From an uncultured Clostridia bacterium (GTDB taxonomy: Bacteria; Bacillota; Clostridia; Peptostreptococcales; Acidaminobacteraceae), in NCBI GenBank assembly GCA_945950065.1, contig CAMFGQ010000002.1, positions 1 to 28,560 on the forward strand: a stretch of DNA of 28,560 nt. The letters are read 5' to 3'. Shown here in pieces: positions 1 through 7,797 of this stretch. The notes beneath the pieces were generated by a model. That model made no database searches and was not told where the DNA came from. It saw only the letters and a program-made list of their open reading frames with translations. Position 1 is the stretch's first letter, and every line of letters begins with the position of its first letter. Position numbers and translations under genes: made by a program.

Positions 1-500
1 AAATCGACCTCTTCCTTGAGTACATCTTTCAGGTAGAAGGTGGTGCCGAGTCCATAGGGTCCTTCTTCTACCGACGCAAAGTGATAAAGGACTTTTCCCT
101 TGAAGTCTGGATATGTCCCCCTAAAATACTTCAGTGCTAGAAGAATAGCAGCACAACCAGCTTTCATATCAAGGACACCAGTACCATAGAGTCGATTCCC
201 TTCTAAAGTGGCTTTGAAGGGAGGTTTAGTCCATCCTGATGCTAGCTGTACTGTATCTAAATGACCACCTAGATAAAGGGTAGGGCCAGATCCGCCCTCT
301 AACTTTCCATGGAGATTGATGCCGGAAAAGTCTAGTGGGGAAAAAGAATAGTCTTGTCTTTCGATGGGGAGATTCATGGAACCACAGAGATTCTCAACAT
401 AGTTCATAATTTCTTCTTCTTGAAAATAAGGACTTGGAATCTTCACGAGTGTTTTTAATAGATCCAGAGCTTCTTTCTTTTGTATGTCAGATAAGTTCAT
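1..500 (-). CDS. M20 family metallopeptidase (ArgE/DapE/CPG2-like), N-terminal part
   Basis: The gene runs off the left edge, so only the first 166 residues are visible. I read the protein directly from the minus strand, starting at ATG 500-498, which lies seven bases after a GGAGG site (512-508). The M20 zinc-site motifs are present. GGHLDTV (H80, D82) gives the first metal ligand. GTGVLDMKAG (D111) gives the bridging aspartate. SVEEGPYG (E145, E146) gives the general base and a metal ligand. Members of this family are cytoplasmic di-zinc amidohydrolases that cut N-acyl amino acids or small peptides. The substrate cannot be told from this half, and the lid domain and last metal histidine lie outside the window. 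A SEC-C protein gene sits just upstream on the same strand, separated by a terminator-like hairpin. I am sure of the family but not of the specific enzyme. Confidence 0.85.
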   Translation of the reverse strand, partial: MNLSDIQKKEALDLLKTLVKIPSPYFQEEEIMNYVENLCGSMNLPIERQDYSFSPLDFSGINLHGKLEGGSGPTLYLGGHLDTVQLASGWTKPPFKATLEGNRLYGTGVLDMKAGCAAILLALKYFRGTYPDFKGKVLYHFASVEEGPYGLGTTFYLKDVLKEEVD

Positions 501-512
501 GATTATTCCTCC

Positions 513-537
513 AAAAAAGAGTAGCTGACTACTCTTT
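513..537 (-). terminator. Rho-independent terminator of the SEC-C gene
   Basis: On the minus strand there is a perfect 9-bp stem AAAGAGTAG/CTACTCTTT with a TCAG loop, followed by six T. The left arm contains the final codons and the TAG stop (531-529) of the SEC-C gene. The T-run ends directly at the GGAGG of the downstream M20 gene, so that gene must be expressed by read-through or from a promoter inside the SEC-C gene. Confidence 0.8.
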
Positions 538-1026
538 ATTTAGACAACAGTGTTTATATTTTTTTCCACTACCACAAGGACAAGGCTCATTGCGTCCTAC
601 TTTTTCAACCCTTCTCGTATGGGCGTCTAGGAATTTTTTGCGCTGAGCATTGCGTTGTTCTTGTGTTAAGAGTTCTTCCCAGATAGGTAGATCATAAAGC
701 CATTTTGCTTTTGCTTCTTGCATGTTGTAGTACAGTTTCTCATAGTCGATAGTGAAATCTAACTCTGTTGTATCTTCCAGTTCCTCTAGCTCAAGCACGG
801 GATCAATGGATTCATTAATACCATCAAGAAAACCTGCAAAGATGGTCGGTTCTACGCTAAACTCTTTTGCTAGATCTGCTAGTTTTCCTTGAACATGAGG
901 ATCTTTTTTTTGTAGCAATTGGTCATAGATTGCTTCTTCAGTTTGTAGATAGTCTTGCCAAAAAGCAGCAGCTTGTGTTTGGTTTAGACTTTCTGTCATT
1001 TGGGTCCATAACTTAAATACTTTCAT
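529..1026 (-). CDS. SEC-C motif protein of unknown function
   Basis: This is a 165-residue, probably cytoplasmic protein with no signal peptide or membrane segment. The last 22 residues form a SEC-C zinc-binding motif, GRNEPCPCGSGKKYKHCC, with C149, C151, C160 and C161 (CxCx8CC). The motif is known from the SecA C-terminus, where it binds zinc and contacts SecB or ribosomes, and it also occurs in many small bacterial proteins. Residues 1-140 look mostly helical and rich in acidic residues and glutamine. I do not recognise a catalytic motif there, although small SEC-C proteins of this size are common in Bacillota. ATG 1026-1024 follows a clear AGGAGGA site. A good promoter lies just upstream and a terminator overlaps the stop codon, so the gene looks like its own transcript. 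Its role is unknown. Confidence 0.85.
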   Translation of the reverse strand: MKVFKLWTQMTESLNQTQAAAFWQDYLQTEEAIYDQLLQKKDPHVQGKLADLAKEFSVEPTIFAGFLDGINESIDPVLELEELEDTTELDFTIDYEKLYYNMQEAKAKWLYDLPIWEELLTQEQRNAQRKKFLDAHTRRVEKVGRNEPCPCGSGKKYKHCCLNKE

Positions 1027-1043
1027 GACTTCCTCCTAAAGGC

Positions 1044-1072
1044 ATTTTACAGGTTTTGCTTGAAAAACTCAA
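1044..1072 (-). promoter_or_regulatory. Predicted sigma-A promoter of the SEC-C gene
   Basis: On the minus strand TTGAGT (1072-1067) is followed after 17 bases by TAAAAT (1049-1044). The expected transcription start near 1037 falls at the edge of the AGGAGG ribosome site, which would give a leader of only about 11 bases. Confidence 0.6.
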
Positions 1073-1265
1073 TGAAGGAATCTAAGGATATGGACTTTCC
1101 TGTTCCACCTCTAAAAAAGACAGAGTTCTGACTACATACCATCCTAATATGGCACAAAAGTAACAACAAGGTAGTGCCTCGGGAGAATAACAGCTCCTTT
1201 TGAAGTTAGTTTTTATAATAACAGATATATTTATATTTTACAGTGTAATAGATATGGCTAACCGA

Positions 1266-1294
1266 TTGTATGATGATACAATATATGATAAAAT
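1266..1294 (+). promoter_or_regulatory. Candidate promoter of the adhesin gene
   Basis: TTGTAT (1266-1271), a 17-base spacer and TAAAAT (1289-1294) form a plausible sigma-A promoter. The -35 box is part of a perfect inverted repeat TTGTATgatgATACAA (1266-1281), which could be a repressor site. Several other AT-rich hexamers nearby mean the choice is uncertain. Confidence 0.45.
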
Positions 1295-1324
1295 TATTAA
1301 CATAAGAGAAATACATTTATAGAG

Positions 1325-1344
1325 TGAATAGAATTTGCTATTCA
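1325..1344 (+). promoter_or_regulatory. Inverted repeat in the adhesin leader, first
   Basis: TGAATAG, a six-base loop and CTATTCA form a perfect 7-bp hairpin about 25 bases after the predicted transcription start. No T-run follows, so it is not a terminator. It may stabilise the leader or be a protein site. Confidence 0.4.
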
Positions 1345-1414
1345 TAGAGATGTTTCTTTACAAATATTCATTTGTTCCTTTGTCGAACAATCAACCCATA
1401 AAGCAATCATCACT

Positions 1415-1446
1415 GCCGCCATGCACGATAATGAAGGAATGGCGGT
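1415..1446 (+). promoter_or_regulatory. Inverted repeat in the adhesin leader, second
   Basis: GCCGCCAT (1415-1422) pairs with ATGGCGGT (1439-1446), giving seven Watson-Crick pairs plus one G-U around a 16-base loop. It is GC-rich inside an AT-rich leader, about 100 bases before the start codon. No T-run follows. It does not fit a riboswitch consensus that I can recall. Confidence 0.4.
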
Positions 1447-3235
1447 TCTCGCGACCAATAAAATACAAGTAACGAGCTTGAACTTTACTGCCGATAAAAC
1501 GAAATGAACATGCGTGAAAGTTCTTTTTCTAGTAGGAGGAAATATGTATCGATTTAAAGAGAGGGGAAGATTTCTACTTTCTCTATTCCTGACTTTTGTT
1601 TTATTCTTCCAGAGCCTAGCTCCTGGGATTTTGGCCTTTGCCGAGGAAAGTGTGACCACCACCGAAGAAAGTAGCCAAATACTGGATGTTACTGAGGAGG
1701 TAGAGGAACTCCCTGAAGAACAAGAGCCAGTCGTCGACTTGGAGGAGGTTACTGAACCCGCTGAAGAGCCAGTTCTTCAGGAAGAAACTCCAGAACCTTC
1801 CGTGGAGGAGACTCCAGAGGAACCAACTGTGCCTGAAGAGCAAGTTGAAGCTCCCTCAGAAGAATCAAATGAAACAACTTTGGAAGAACCAGAGGAAACC
1901 CCCATCCAAACAGCGGCGGAGACCGACTTTGTGACAATCCCATTAGAAGGTGGCTTGCGCATTACGGATTGGACAGGGACAGGAAACCTTGTAACCATTC
2001 CTGATACCATAGATGGTGTTCCCGTGGTCTCCATTGGCAAAAGTGCATTCCAAAACAACTCCTTAAAAGAAGTTACACTGGGAATAAATGTTAAACACAT
2101 TGATAACTTGGCCTTTGCGAACAACCTCCTTGAAAAACTAAATATCCCAGTGGATTCCGCCTTGGAGAGAATTGGGGAGTATGCTTTTCTAGACAATAGA
2201 CTTACTTCTTTCACTTTCCCTACTTATCTGAAGGTCATTGAGCGTGGGGCTTTTTCAGACAACCTACTGATTGAACTAAACGCCAATCAAGTAATTGAAG
2301 AAATTCATGACTATGCTTTCTCGAAAAATAATCTTCGAGAAGTAAGTTTGGGTAATTCAATTGCTTTATTTGGTATTGGAGTCTTTTCGGATAACGGTGC
2401 CTATGTAAAAGTAAACACCGAAAATACAGTGATTCCTAAACTTGAAAAGAGTCCTGGTCCCTATGGCCATGTTGTAGGGGCTGTTCGTGTTGTCTTGCAT
2501 TACATCGATAAAACCACAGGTAAGGAACTGCGCTCACCTAAAACAGTAGGTGATGACATGAGTGACATCAACAACATCTTCGTTATTGGAGAAGAAGTTT
2601 CTGTAAAACCAGAACCGATTTCAGGTTATGTCATCCAAGAAGAGATCTTCTTTACTCCTGATGCAGATCTTTATGTGGTTGAATTACTCTATTTACCAAT
2701 CACTACTCCTCCGGTGATTGAACGTATTCTATCACCAGAAATTCCAGTAGATACAAAGGAAGAAGACGTTGAGGAACTTCTGCGTTCTTTTGTGAAGGCC
2801 ACTGATCTGCTGGGCGAGGACATCACAGACAAAATAGTCATTGATCGAGGAGATCTTGATCTTACTGTACCTGGACCCTACAGTGTTAAATACTCTGTCG
2901 AGGATCGATTTGGTAATTCCACGGAGTACATCCCAGAAGTGATGGTCGGTACAGATTGGATAACTTATCCCATTGGTGGCGGCTGGGTCTTGGGAGATTT
3001 TACCTATAATGAAGACATCGTTACAGGACTTAGTGATCAAGGTAAAGCGAAGCTTAGTGCTCTGCCAGCTGGACAAAAGCATTTGATTTTACCTCCTTTT
3101 AGTCCTTTGGGTGAGCGTCCCGAGATTAAATATGTTGGAGATAGAGCATTCCAAAGCCTTGTTCTTGATAGTGTTGACTTTGTTCACATGAAAGGACTTC
3201 TCGGGGTTAGGTCATATGCTTTTAATGCAACGCAG

Positions 3236-3238
3236 TAA
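3236..3238 (+). other. In-frame TAA stop inside the adhesin
   Basis: The reading frame continues unchanged after this stop with KEIRNFASASNLVEIGSSAF, a normal leucine-rich repeat, so it is a nonsense substitution and not the true end of the protein. Most repeats would carry a hydrophobic residue here, which a single change from TTA would explain. Confidence 0.8.
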
Positions 3239-4189
3239 AAAGAAATACGGAACTTTGCAAGTGCTTCAAATTTGGTGGAAATAGGTAGTTCGGCCTTTGC
3301 CTACAACCAACTGAAAAACCTATCTTTCCAGGGCTTAACTTCCCTGCGATCAATCAAAGGTTCGGCATTTCGTCAAAATCAAATAGGAAGTATTGATTTT
3401 TCAGGTGCAAGCTCTCTTGTAGATATTAGCCAGGATGTCTTTAGAGATAATCGCTTAACCAGCATTGATTTTAGTCCGCTTACTGCTTTGGAAATCATTG
3501 GAGCAAGTTCTTTTAATGGTAATCCATTTACGGAGATTCATTTTGGTCAATTACCAAATCTTCGGATTATTGCATCATATGCATTTTATGGTCAAAAAGT
3601 GCAGCATCTTGATTTTAGTGGATTACCCGCCCTGAAAGAAATAGGATCTTATGCTTTTGCCAATAGAGATGGTGCATCAAATCGTGGTGCTTTAGAGAGC
3701 ATCAATTTTTCTGGTGCCGTGTCCTTAGAGACCATCTCACGAGCTGCCTTTAGTAATAATAGTCTTATAGCTTTGGATTTTTCGCCCCTTGTTTCTCTAC
3801 AAAGAATAGAACAAGATGCTTTTAATTTTAACAGGGACATTCAAAGCATTACATTTGTCCCAATTCCACTAAAAAGCATTGGGCAAACTGCTTTCACCTT
3901 TACAAAGATTACTGTACTCGATCTAAGTCAGTTGGTCGATTTGGAGACCATAGGACTGTCTGCTTTTAGAGGTTCCTATGGACTTGAGGAAATCTACTTC
4001 CCTGTTTCACGAGATGGTAGAGCTCCTCAATTGAAAAATATCGGAGAACTAGCATTCGAATTATCAGCAATTCAATCGTTAGAATTAAGGGACCTACCTG
4101 AACTTGTAAGCATAGTGGCATCTGCGTTTACTAAAAACTATAACCTTACCGAAGTAAGGATGAGTAATCTTCCAAAATTATCTACAGTG

Positions 4190-4192
4190 TGA
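4190..4192 (+). other. In-frame TGA stop inside the adhesin
   Basis: The frame runs KLSTV-stop-GSAFSLTNMREIF, again in the middle of a repeat whose normal form is xxIxxSAF. One base change from GGA, AGA or CGA would create it. TGA ends several other genes here, so recoding as tryptophan is unlikely. Confidence 0.8.
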
Positions 4193-4837
4193 GGATCTGC
4201 TTTTTCCCTGACTAACATGCGGGAGATCTTTATCGATGATGCTCCATCACTTATTGAACTCCCAGCAAGTCTCGTATCTTCTACTACAGGAGGACATCCT
4301 GAATATGATGATCTTGTGGTGATTTGGGTGACACCAGCTGAGACCAATCAGATCCCTTCTAAAGCGAACTACATTGTTAATCCAGAGCGCATAGAAGAAG
4401 GAGAATGGTCAGCCTCTGATTTCACCTATTCTGTTGTGGGAGAAACCAGCACCATAACTGGTTTTACGAATTCTGGAGCTGGTAAGGTTCTGGGTGGTGT
4501 GTTTCCTGTTGTTTTCCCAGAAAAAGATGATGCTGGAAACATCATTGTAGCCATTGTAAATGGTGCGTTCTCCGGTGCTGGAGTTAAAGAAGCCGACTTC
4601 TCACAAATGTCTGGATTAAAGACAATAGGTGCGTCTGTTTTCGCTAATAACGGTATAGAATATCTCGATTTAAGCAATCTAACACAACTGGAGGTTATTG
4701 ATACTTCTGCGTTTGCTGGAAATCGTATAACGGAGTTGGACTTCACAACCAACGGTGCACTAAGACAAATCAATGACAGCGCCTTCGCCAATAACTCCCT
4801 TGTTACAGTCGATTTAACTGGCGCTGAGAAATTAGGA

Positions 4838-4846
4838 GAATAGGCC
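4838..4846 (+). other. Single-base deletion frameshift in the adhesin
   Basis: Before this point the frame reads AEKLGE and then meets TAG. Adding one A to the short A-run restores GEIGRSAFENNNDLANLLF, which is a standard repeat joining the upstream and downstream frames. The lesion is therefore loss of one A. Confidence 0.8.
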
Positions 4847-5389
4847 GTAGTGCATTTGAAAACAATAATGATCTAGCCAATTTACTCTTTAGTTACCATC
4901 CTGAACTTACAGTGATTGATCAGAATGCATTCCAGAAGAGTACCTCCACGGCTCGGGCTAGGATAGCTTCTGTGGATCTAAGTGGAATGCCAAATTTAAA
5001 GCAAATTGGATACAGAGCTTTCAATTTCGCTGGGATTGAAGAGATCAATCTTAGGGGCCTTCGTAGTCTAGAGACTATTACCGCAAATGCATTCAGTAAT
5101 AATTATTTTACTGGTTTAGACTTTTCAGAGCTAACCTCCTTAAAGTCAATTGGTGATAGTGCTTTTTATGCTAGTGGAACGTTGGGTTCTTTAGACTTGA
5201 GTCCTTTGACTTCATTGACCACCATTCCAACCAATGCATTTGCCAAATCTGGAATTACAGAGCTGAAATTTGGAGAATTGCCAAATTTAACCTCTATTGG
5301 AAAGACGGCCTTTTCCGACAATCAGCTCAGGGAGTTGGATTTATCTGGTTTACACAATCTAACATCCATCTATGACGTCGCGTTTCGTA

Positions 5390-5397
5390 ATAAGTAG
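5390..5397 (+). other. Second single-base deletion frameshift in the adhesin
   Basis: The frame reads VAFRNK and then TAG. Adding one A to the AA before GTAGAT gives RNKVDVPVEKVWEDQ, which joins the last leucine-rich repeat to the first Cna-B domain. This is again the loss of one A from a short run. Confidence 0.8.
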
Positions 5398-5399
5398 AT

Positions 5400-6240
5400 G
5401 TACCTGTTGAAAAAGTGTGGGAAGACCAAGAAGATAAGTATGGATTACGTCCTCAAGAAATCACTCTACAACTGCAGCAAAACGGTGTTGACTTCCTGGA
5501 TGCCGTTTATGTAAAAGCAGATGCAGAGGGTAACTGGACCTACACCTTTGAGAAACTACCTCTCAAGGATGCCAAGGGAGACGACTACAACTACAGGGTT
5601 GTTGAAGAAAAAGTCGTGGCCTATGAAGATCCCCAGTATGCAACTGATCCAGATACAGGTAGTTATCTCATCACCAATAAGCTCGATGTTATCGATATCC
5701 CCCTTACAAAACAATGGGCAGACATGGATAACAAATACGGACTACGTCCTAGCGAGATTAAGGTACAACTCAAACAAAATGGCAACAATCTCTTTGAACC
5801 AGTAGTCTTAAGTGAAAAAGACGAATGGAAACATCTCTTCACTAATCTACCTCTCCTTGATAGCAAAGGTACGGCTTATGTCTATACCTTTGAAGAACAT
5901 CCAGTAGCAGCATATGAAACCAGCTACAAAGAGGGTCTCATTGAAAACACGCTAATCCTAAAGGATGTTCTGGTTAAGAAAGAGTGGAAGGACAGTGAAG
6001 ATAAGCTCGGCCTACGACCCAAAACCATCACCTTGCAACTCTTACAAAATGGACAAGCCTTCCTCGATCCAGTGGTTGTTCACACTGAGAAAGGAAGTGT
6101 TCAAGAAGTGAAGTTTGCTGCCCTACCAGTGATGGATGAAACAGGAAAAGTCTACACCTATACCGTAGAAGAGGTACAGGTCGATAAAAACTATCAAGTG
6201 TCCTATGGAAGTGATGGACTCACAGTCATTAATACCGTGA
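5400..6240 (+). repeat. Three tandem Cna-B domains of the adhesin
   Basis: Three units of about 95 residues follow each other in one open frame, starting near 5400, 5685 and 5958. Each shows the isopeptide-forming triad expected for Cna-B domains. The lysines are in VEKVW, LTKQW and VKKEW. The catalytic glutamates are in RVVEE, YTFEE and YTVEE. The asparagines are in ITNK, IENT and VINT. A shared core reads KxGLRPxxIxxQLxQNG. They would act as a stiff stalk between the leucine-rich-repeat head and the wall anchor. The block is intact but lies downstream of all four lesions. Confidence 0.85.
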
Positions 6241-6388
6241 TTCCTCCGGAAGATCCACCGAAAGATCCACCGAAGAAACCAGCACTTCCCTCCACGGGAG
6301 AAGATGGAGGAAGCTTAGCCTTCTTTGCAGCTCTCTTCCTTGGATTAGGACTAATCTTAAGACGACGTCGCCTATCACACTAAGGCCT

Positions 6389-6420
6389 ACCCCCTAGGAG
6401 TTTTCCCTAGGGGGTTTTCT
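6389..6420 (+). terminator. Rho-independent terminator after the adhesin
   Basis: A perfect 10-bp stem ACCCCCTAGG/CCTAGGGGGT encloses a seven-base loop and is followed by TTTTCT, a few bases after the adhesin stop codon. Confidence 0.9.
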
Positions 6421-6430
6421 ACTTCCTGAG

Positions 6431-6460
6431 TTAGCAAAGAGGCTCTTCTTATGCTACACT
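6431..6460 (+). promoter_or_regulatory. Predicted promoter of the phosphofructokinase gene
   Basis: TTAGCA (6431-6436), an 18-base spacer and TACACT (6455-6460), with an extended -10 TG at 6452-6453, lie between the adhesin terminator and the gene. The match is moderate. Confidence 0.45.
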
Positions 6461-6496
6461 AGAGTTGAAAAATAGAGTAGAAAGGAAGGTAAGGCT

Positions 6497-7747
6497 ATGG
6501 CACTTATCGGAAAGATGCTTATTGCTCAAGGTGGTGGTCCTACAGCAGTCATCAATGAGTCTTTAGTAGGCATTATTAAAGAGGCAAGAAGAAATCCAAA
6601 TGTAACCCATGTTTATGGAGCACTCAATGGTGTTCAGGGGATTGCAGAGGAGACCTTCGTTGATCTTACTTATGAAACAGAAGAAAATCTAGAATGCATT
6701 GCTCAAACTCCAGGATCCATTCTTTTAAGTACGAGAATTAAACCCGATGAAGAGTATCTGATGAGAATGTTTGAAGTAATGAGACATCATGATGTTCGTT
6801 ACTTTATGTATATTGGGGGGAACGATTCTGCAGAGACAGTACGCATCATCAAAGATTTTGCACGAAAAGAAGATTATGAATTAGTTGCCATGCATGTTCC
6901 CAAAACCATTGACAATGACCTTCTTGAAAATGATCATACACCAGGTTTTGGTTCTGCAGCACGATATGTTCTTCAGGCCTTCCGTGGTGTAGAAAAAGAC
7001 AACATGGCCATGGGTGGTATCTATATTGGGATTATCATGGGACGTCATGCAGGATTTCTTACCGCGGCCGCAGCTCTCGCGCAGCAATCTGAAGATGAAG
7101 GTCCACACCTTGTCTATGTTCCTGAGATTCCCTTTAAGCTCAGCAAATTCCTCGATGATGTTGAAGAAGTCTATAACAAATTTGGTCGTTGCACCATTGC
7201 TGTTAGTGAAGGCTTAGCTGATGAAGAGGGAAAGCCAGTCATCACACAGCTGATGGAAAGTGATGTTGATGATCACGGCAATGTACAACTTTCTGGTAAT
7301 GGACTTCTTGGCGATATGTTAGCAGAGCATGTAAAGAAACGCCTGAAAATTGACCGTGTACGTGCTGATACTTTTGGTTACCTCCAGCGCTCCTTCCTTG
7401 GCGTGCGTAGTGATACCGATGCGAAAGAGGCCAGAGAAGCCGGTGAAGTAGCCGCAAAACTTGCCTTTAAAGGACTTTCTGGTTCTGTTGCACTAAAACG
7501 CATACCTCCTTATCGCATCAATTATGAGCTTGTACCTGTGGAAAGTGTTGCTCGTTTAAGTAAGGTGATGCCAAGAGAGTTTATGAACGAAGAGGGCAAC
7601 TATGTATCTGAAGCCTTTATTAAATATGCGAAACCTCTCATTGGAAACAACATTCCTGAGATTGCCGTTCTCCGAAGTCCTGCTGTAACAAAGAGTTTTC
7701 ATTTAAAAGAACAAGCTGAAAAAGAGCAGGAAGAAAAAGAATTATAA
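6497..7747 (+). CDS. pfp: Pyrophosphate-type 6-phosphofructokinase
   Basis: The 416-residue protein has the PfkA-family fold signatures. The phosphoryl-donor loop is QGGGPTAVIN (11-20). YIGGNDSAET (105-114) carries N109 and D110. The catalytic loop is PKTIDND (135-141), with K136 and D139. MGRHAG (181-186) is also present. The Asp after GGN (a Gly in ATP enzymes) and the Lys in PKTIDND are known marks of pyrophosphate-dependent enzymes, so it probably makes fructose 1,6-bisphosphate reversibly from fructose 6-phosphate and PPi in the cytoplasm. Use of ATP cannot be strictly excluded from sequence. ATG 6497 follows AAGGAAGGTAAGG. The gene stands alone between terminators. A charged Glu/Lys-rich tail ends the protein. 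Gene and family are certain, and donor choice is likely. Confidence 0.9.
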   Translation: MALIGKMLIAQGGGPTAVINESLVGIIKEARRNPNVTHVYGALNGVQGIAEETFVDLTYETEENLECIAQTPGSILLSTRIKPDEEYLMRMFEVMRHHDVRYFMYIGGNDSAETVRIIKDFARKEDYELVAMHVPKTIDNDLLENDHTPGFGSAARYVLQAFRGVEKDNMAMGGIYIGIIMGRHAGFLTAAAALAQQSEDEGPHLVYVPEIPFKLSKFLDDVEEVYNKFGRCTIAVSEGLADEEGKPVITQLMESDVDDHGNVQLSGNGLLGDMLAEHVKKRLKIDRVRADTFGYLQRSFLGVRSDTDAKEAREAGEVAAKLAFKGLSGSVALKRIPPYRINYELVPVESVARLSKVMPREFMNEEGNYVSEAFIKYAKPLIGNNIPEIAVLRSPAVTKSFHLKEQAEKEQEEKEL

Positions 7748-7755
7748 TGAAAAAA

Positions 7756-7790
7756 GGACCAGAGACCATGATGATCTCTGGTTCTTTCTT
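7756..7790. terminator. Bidirectional terminator between convergent genes
   Basis: GGACCAGAGA (7756-7765) pairs with TCTCTGGTTC (7775-7784), giving a 10-bp stem with one G-U pair and a nine-base loop. T-rich tracts flank it on both strands, so it can end both the phosphofructokinase transcript and the converging dehydrogenase transcript. Confidence 0.85.
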
Positions 7791-7797
7791 TTGGTTC

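Larger units (their letters stand above)
1027..1543. other. AT-rich divergent intergenic region and adhesin leader
   Basis: This 517-base stretch lies between the divergent SEC-C gene and the adhesin. It holds the SEC-C promoter, a candidate adhesin promoter and a leader of roughly 240 bases. Positions 1200-1330 are very AT-rich. Positions 1350-1510 have a more mixed composition and include an inverted repeat. A short plus-strand frame is open there up to TGA near 1507, but it has no ribosome site and resembles nothing I know. No RNA gene or recognised riboswitch consensus was seen. Confidence 0.6.
1544..6383 (+). pseudogene. LPXTG-anchored leucine-rich-repeat/Cna-B adhesin, disrupted
   Basis: This is one huge surface protein gene, about 1,613 codons once repaired, now split into five frames. 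I start at ATG 1544 behind AGGAGGA rather than the upstream in-frame GTG at 1514. The order of parts is as follows. First comes a signal peptide ending near AFA (residue 32). Then come a Glu/Pro-rich spacer to about residue 125, a first block of BspA-type LRR_5 repeats, a MucBP-like domain (around 2480-2690) and an Ig-like domain (around 2700-2960). Next are two long LRR blocks, each opened by a similar cap containing a W..DFTY motif. Last are three Cna-B domains and an LPSTGED sorting signal with hydrophobic segment and RRRRLSH tail. Lesions are TAA at 3236 and TGA at 4190 (both in frame), one base lost near 4841 and one base lost near 5394. As read, only a secreted, unanchored N-terminal product of 564 residues would be made. 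Function inferred: adhesion. No sortase gene is in the window. Confidence 0.85.

Noticed and set aside
1345..1509. Plus-strand open frame before the adhesin ending at TGA near 1507, as a possible gene remnant
   Set aside because: It has no start codon with a ribosome site and no recognisable family. It may be leader sequence only.
1342..1662. Minus-strand open frame of 106 codons opposite the adhesin start
   Set aside because: It covers the adhesin ribosome site and signal peptide, has no ribosome site of its own and resembles no known protein.
3236..4192. Stop-codon read-through or recoding to make full-length adhesin
   Set aside because: Two different stop codons plus two frameshifts would all have to be bypassed, and TGA and TAA end normal genes here.
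4835..5400. Programmed -1 frameshifting in the adhesin
   Set aside because: No slippery heptamer (X XXY YYZ) or following structure is seen at either site. Simple loss of one A explains both.
6605..6850. GGNDS in place of GGDDS in the phosphofructokinase as a missing active-site residue
   Set aside because: As far as I recall, GGNDS is a normal variant in one group of pyrophosphate-type enzymes, and the key Asp after it and PKTIDND are present.
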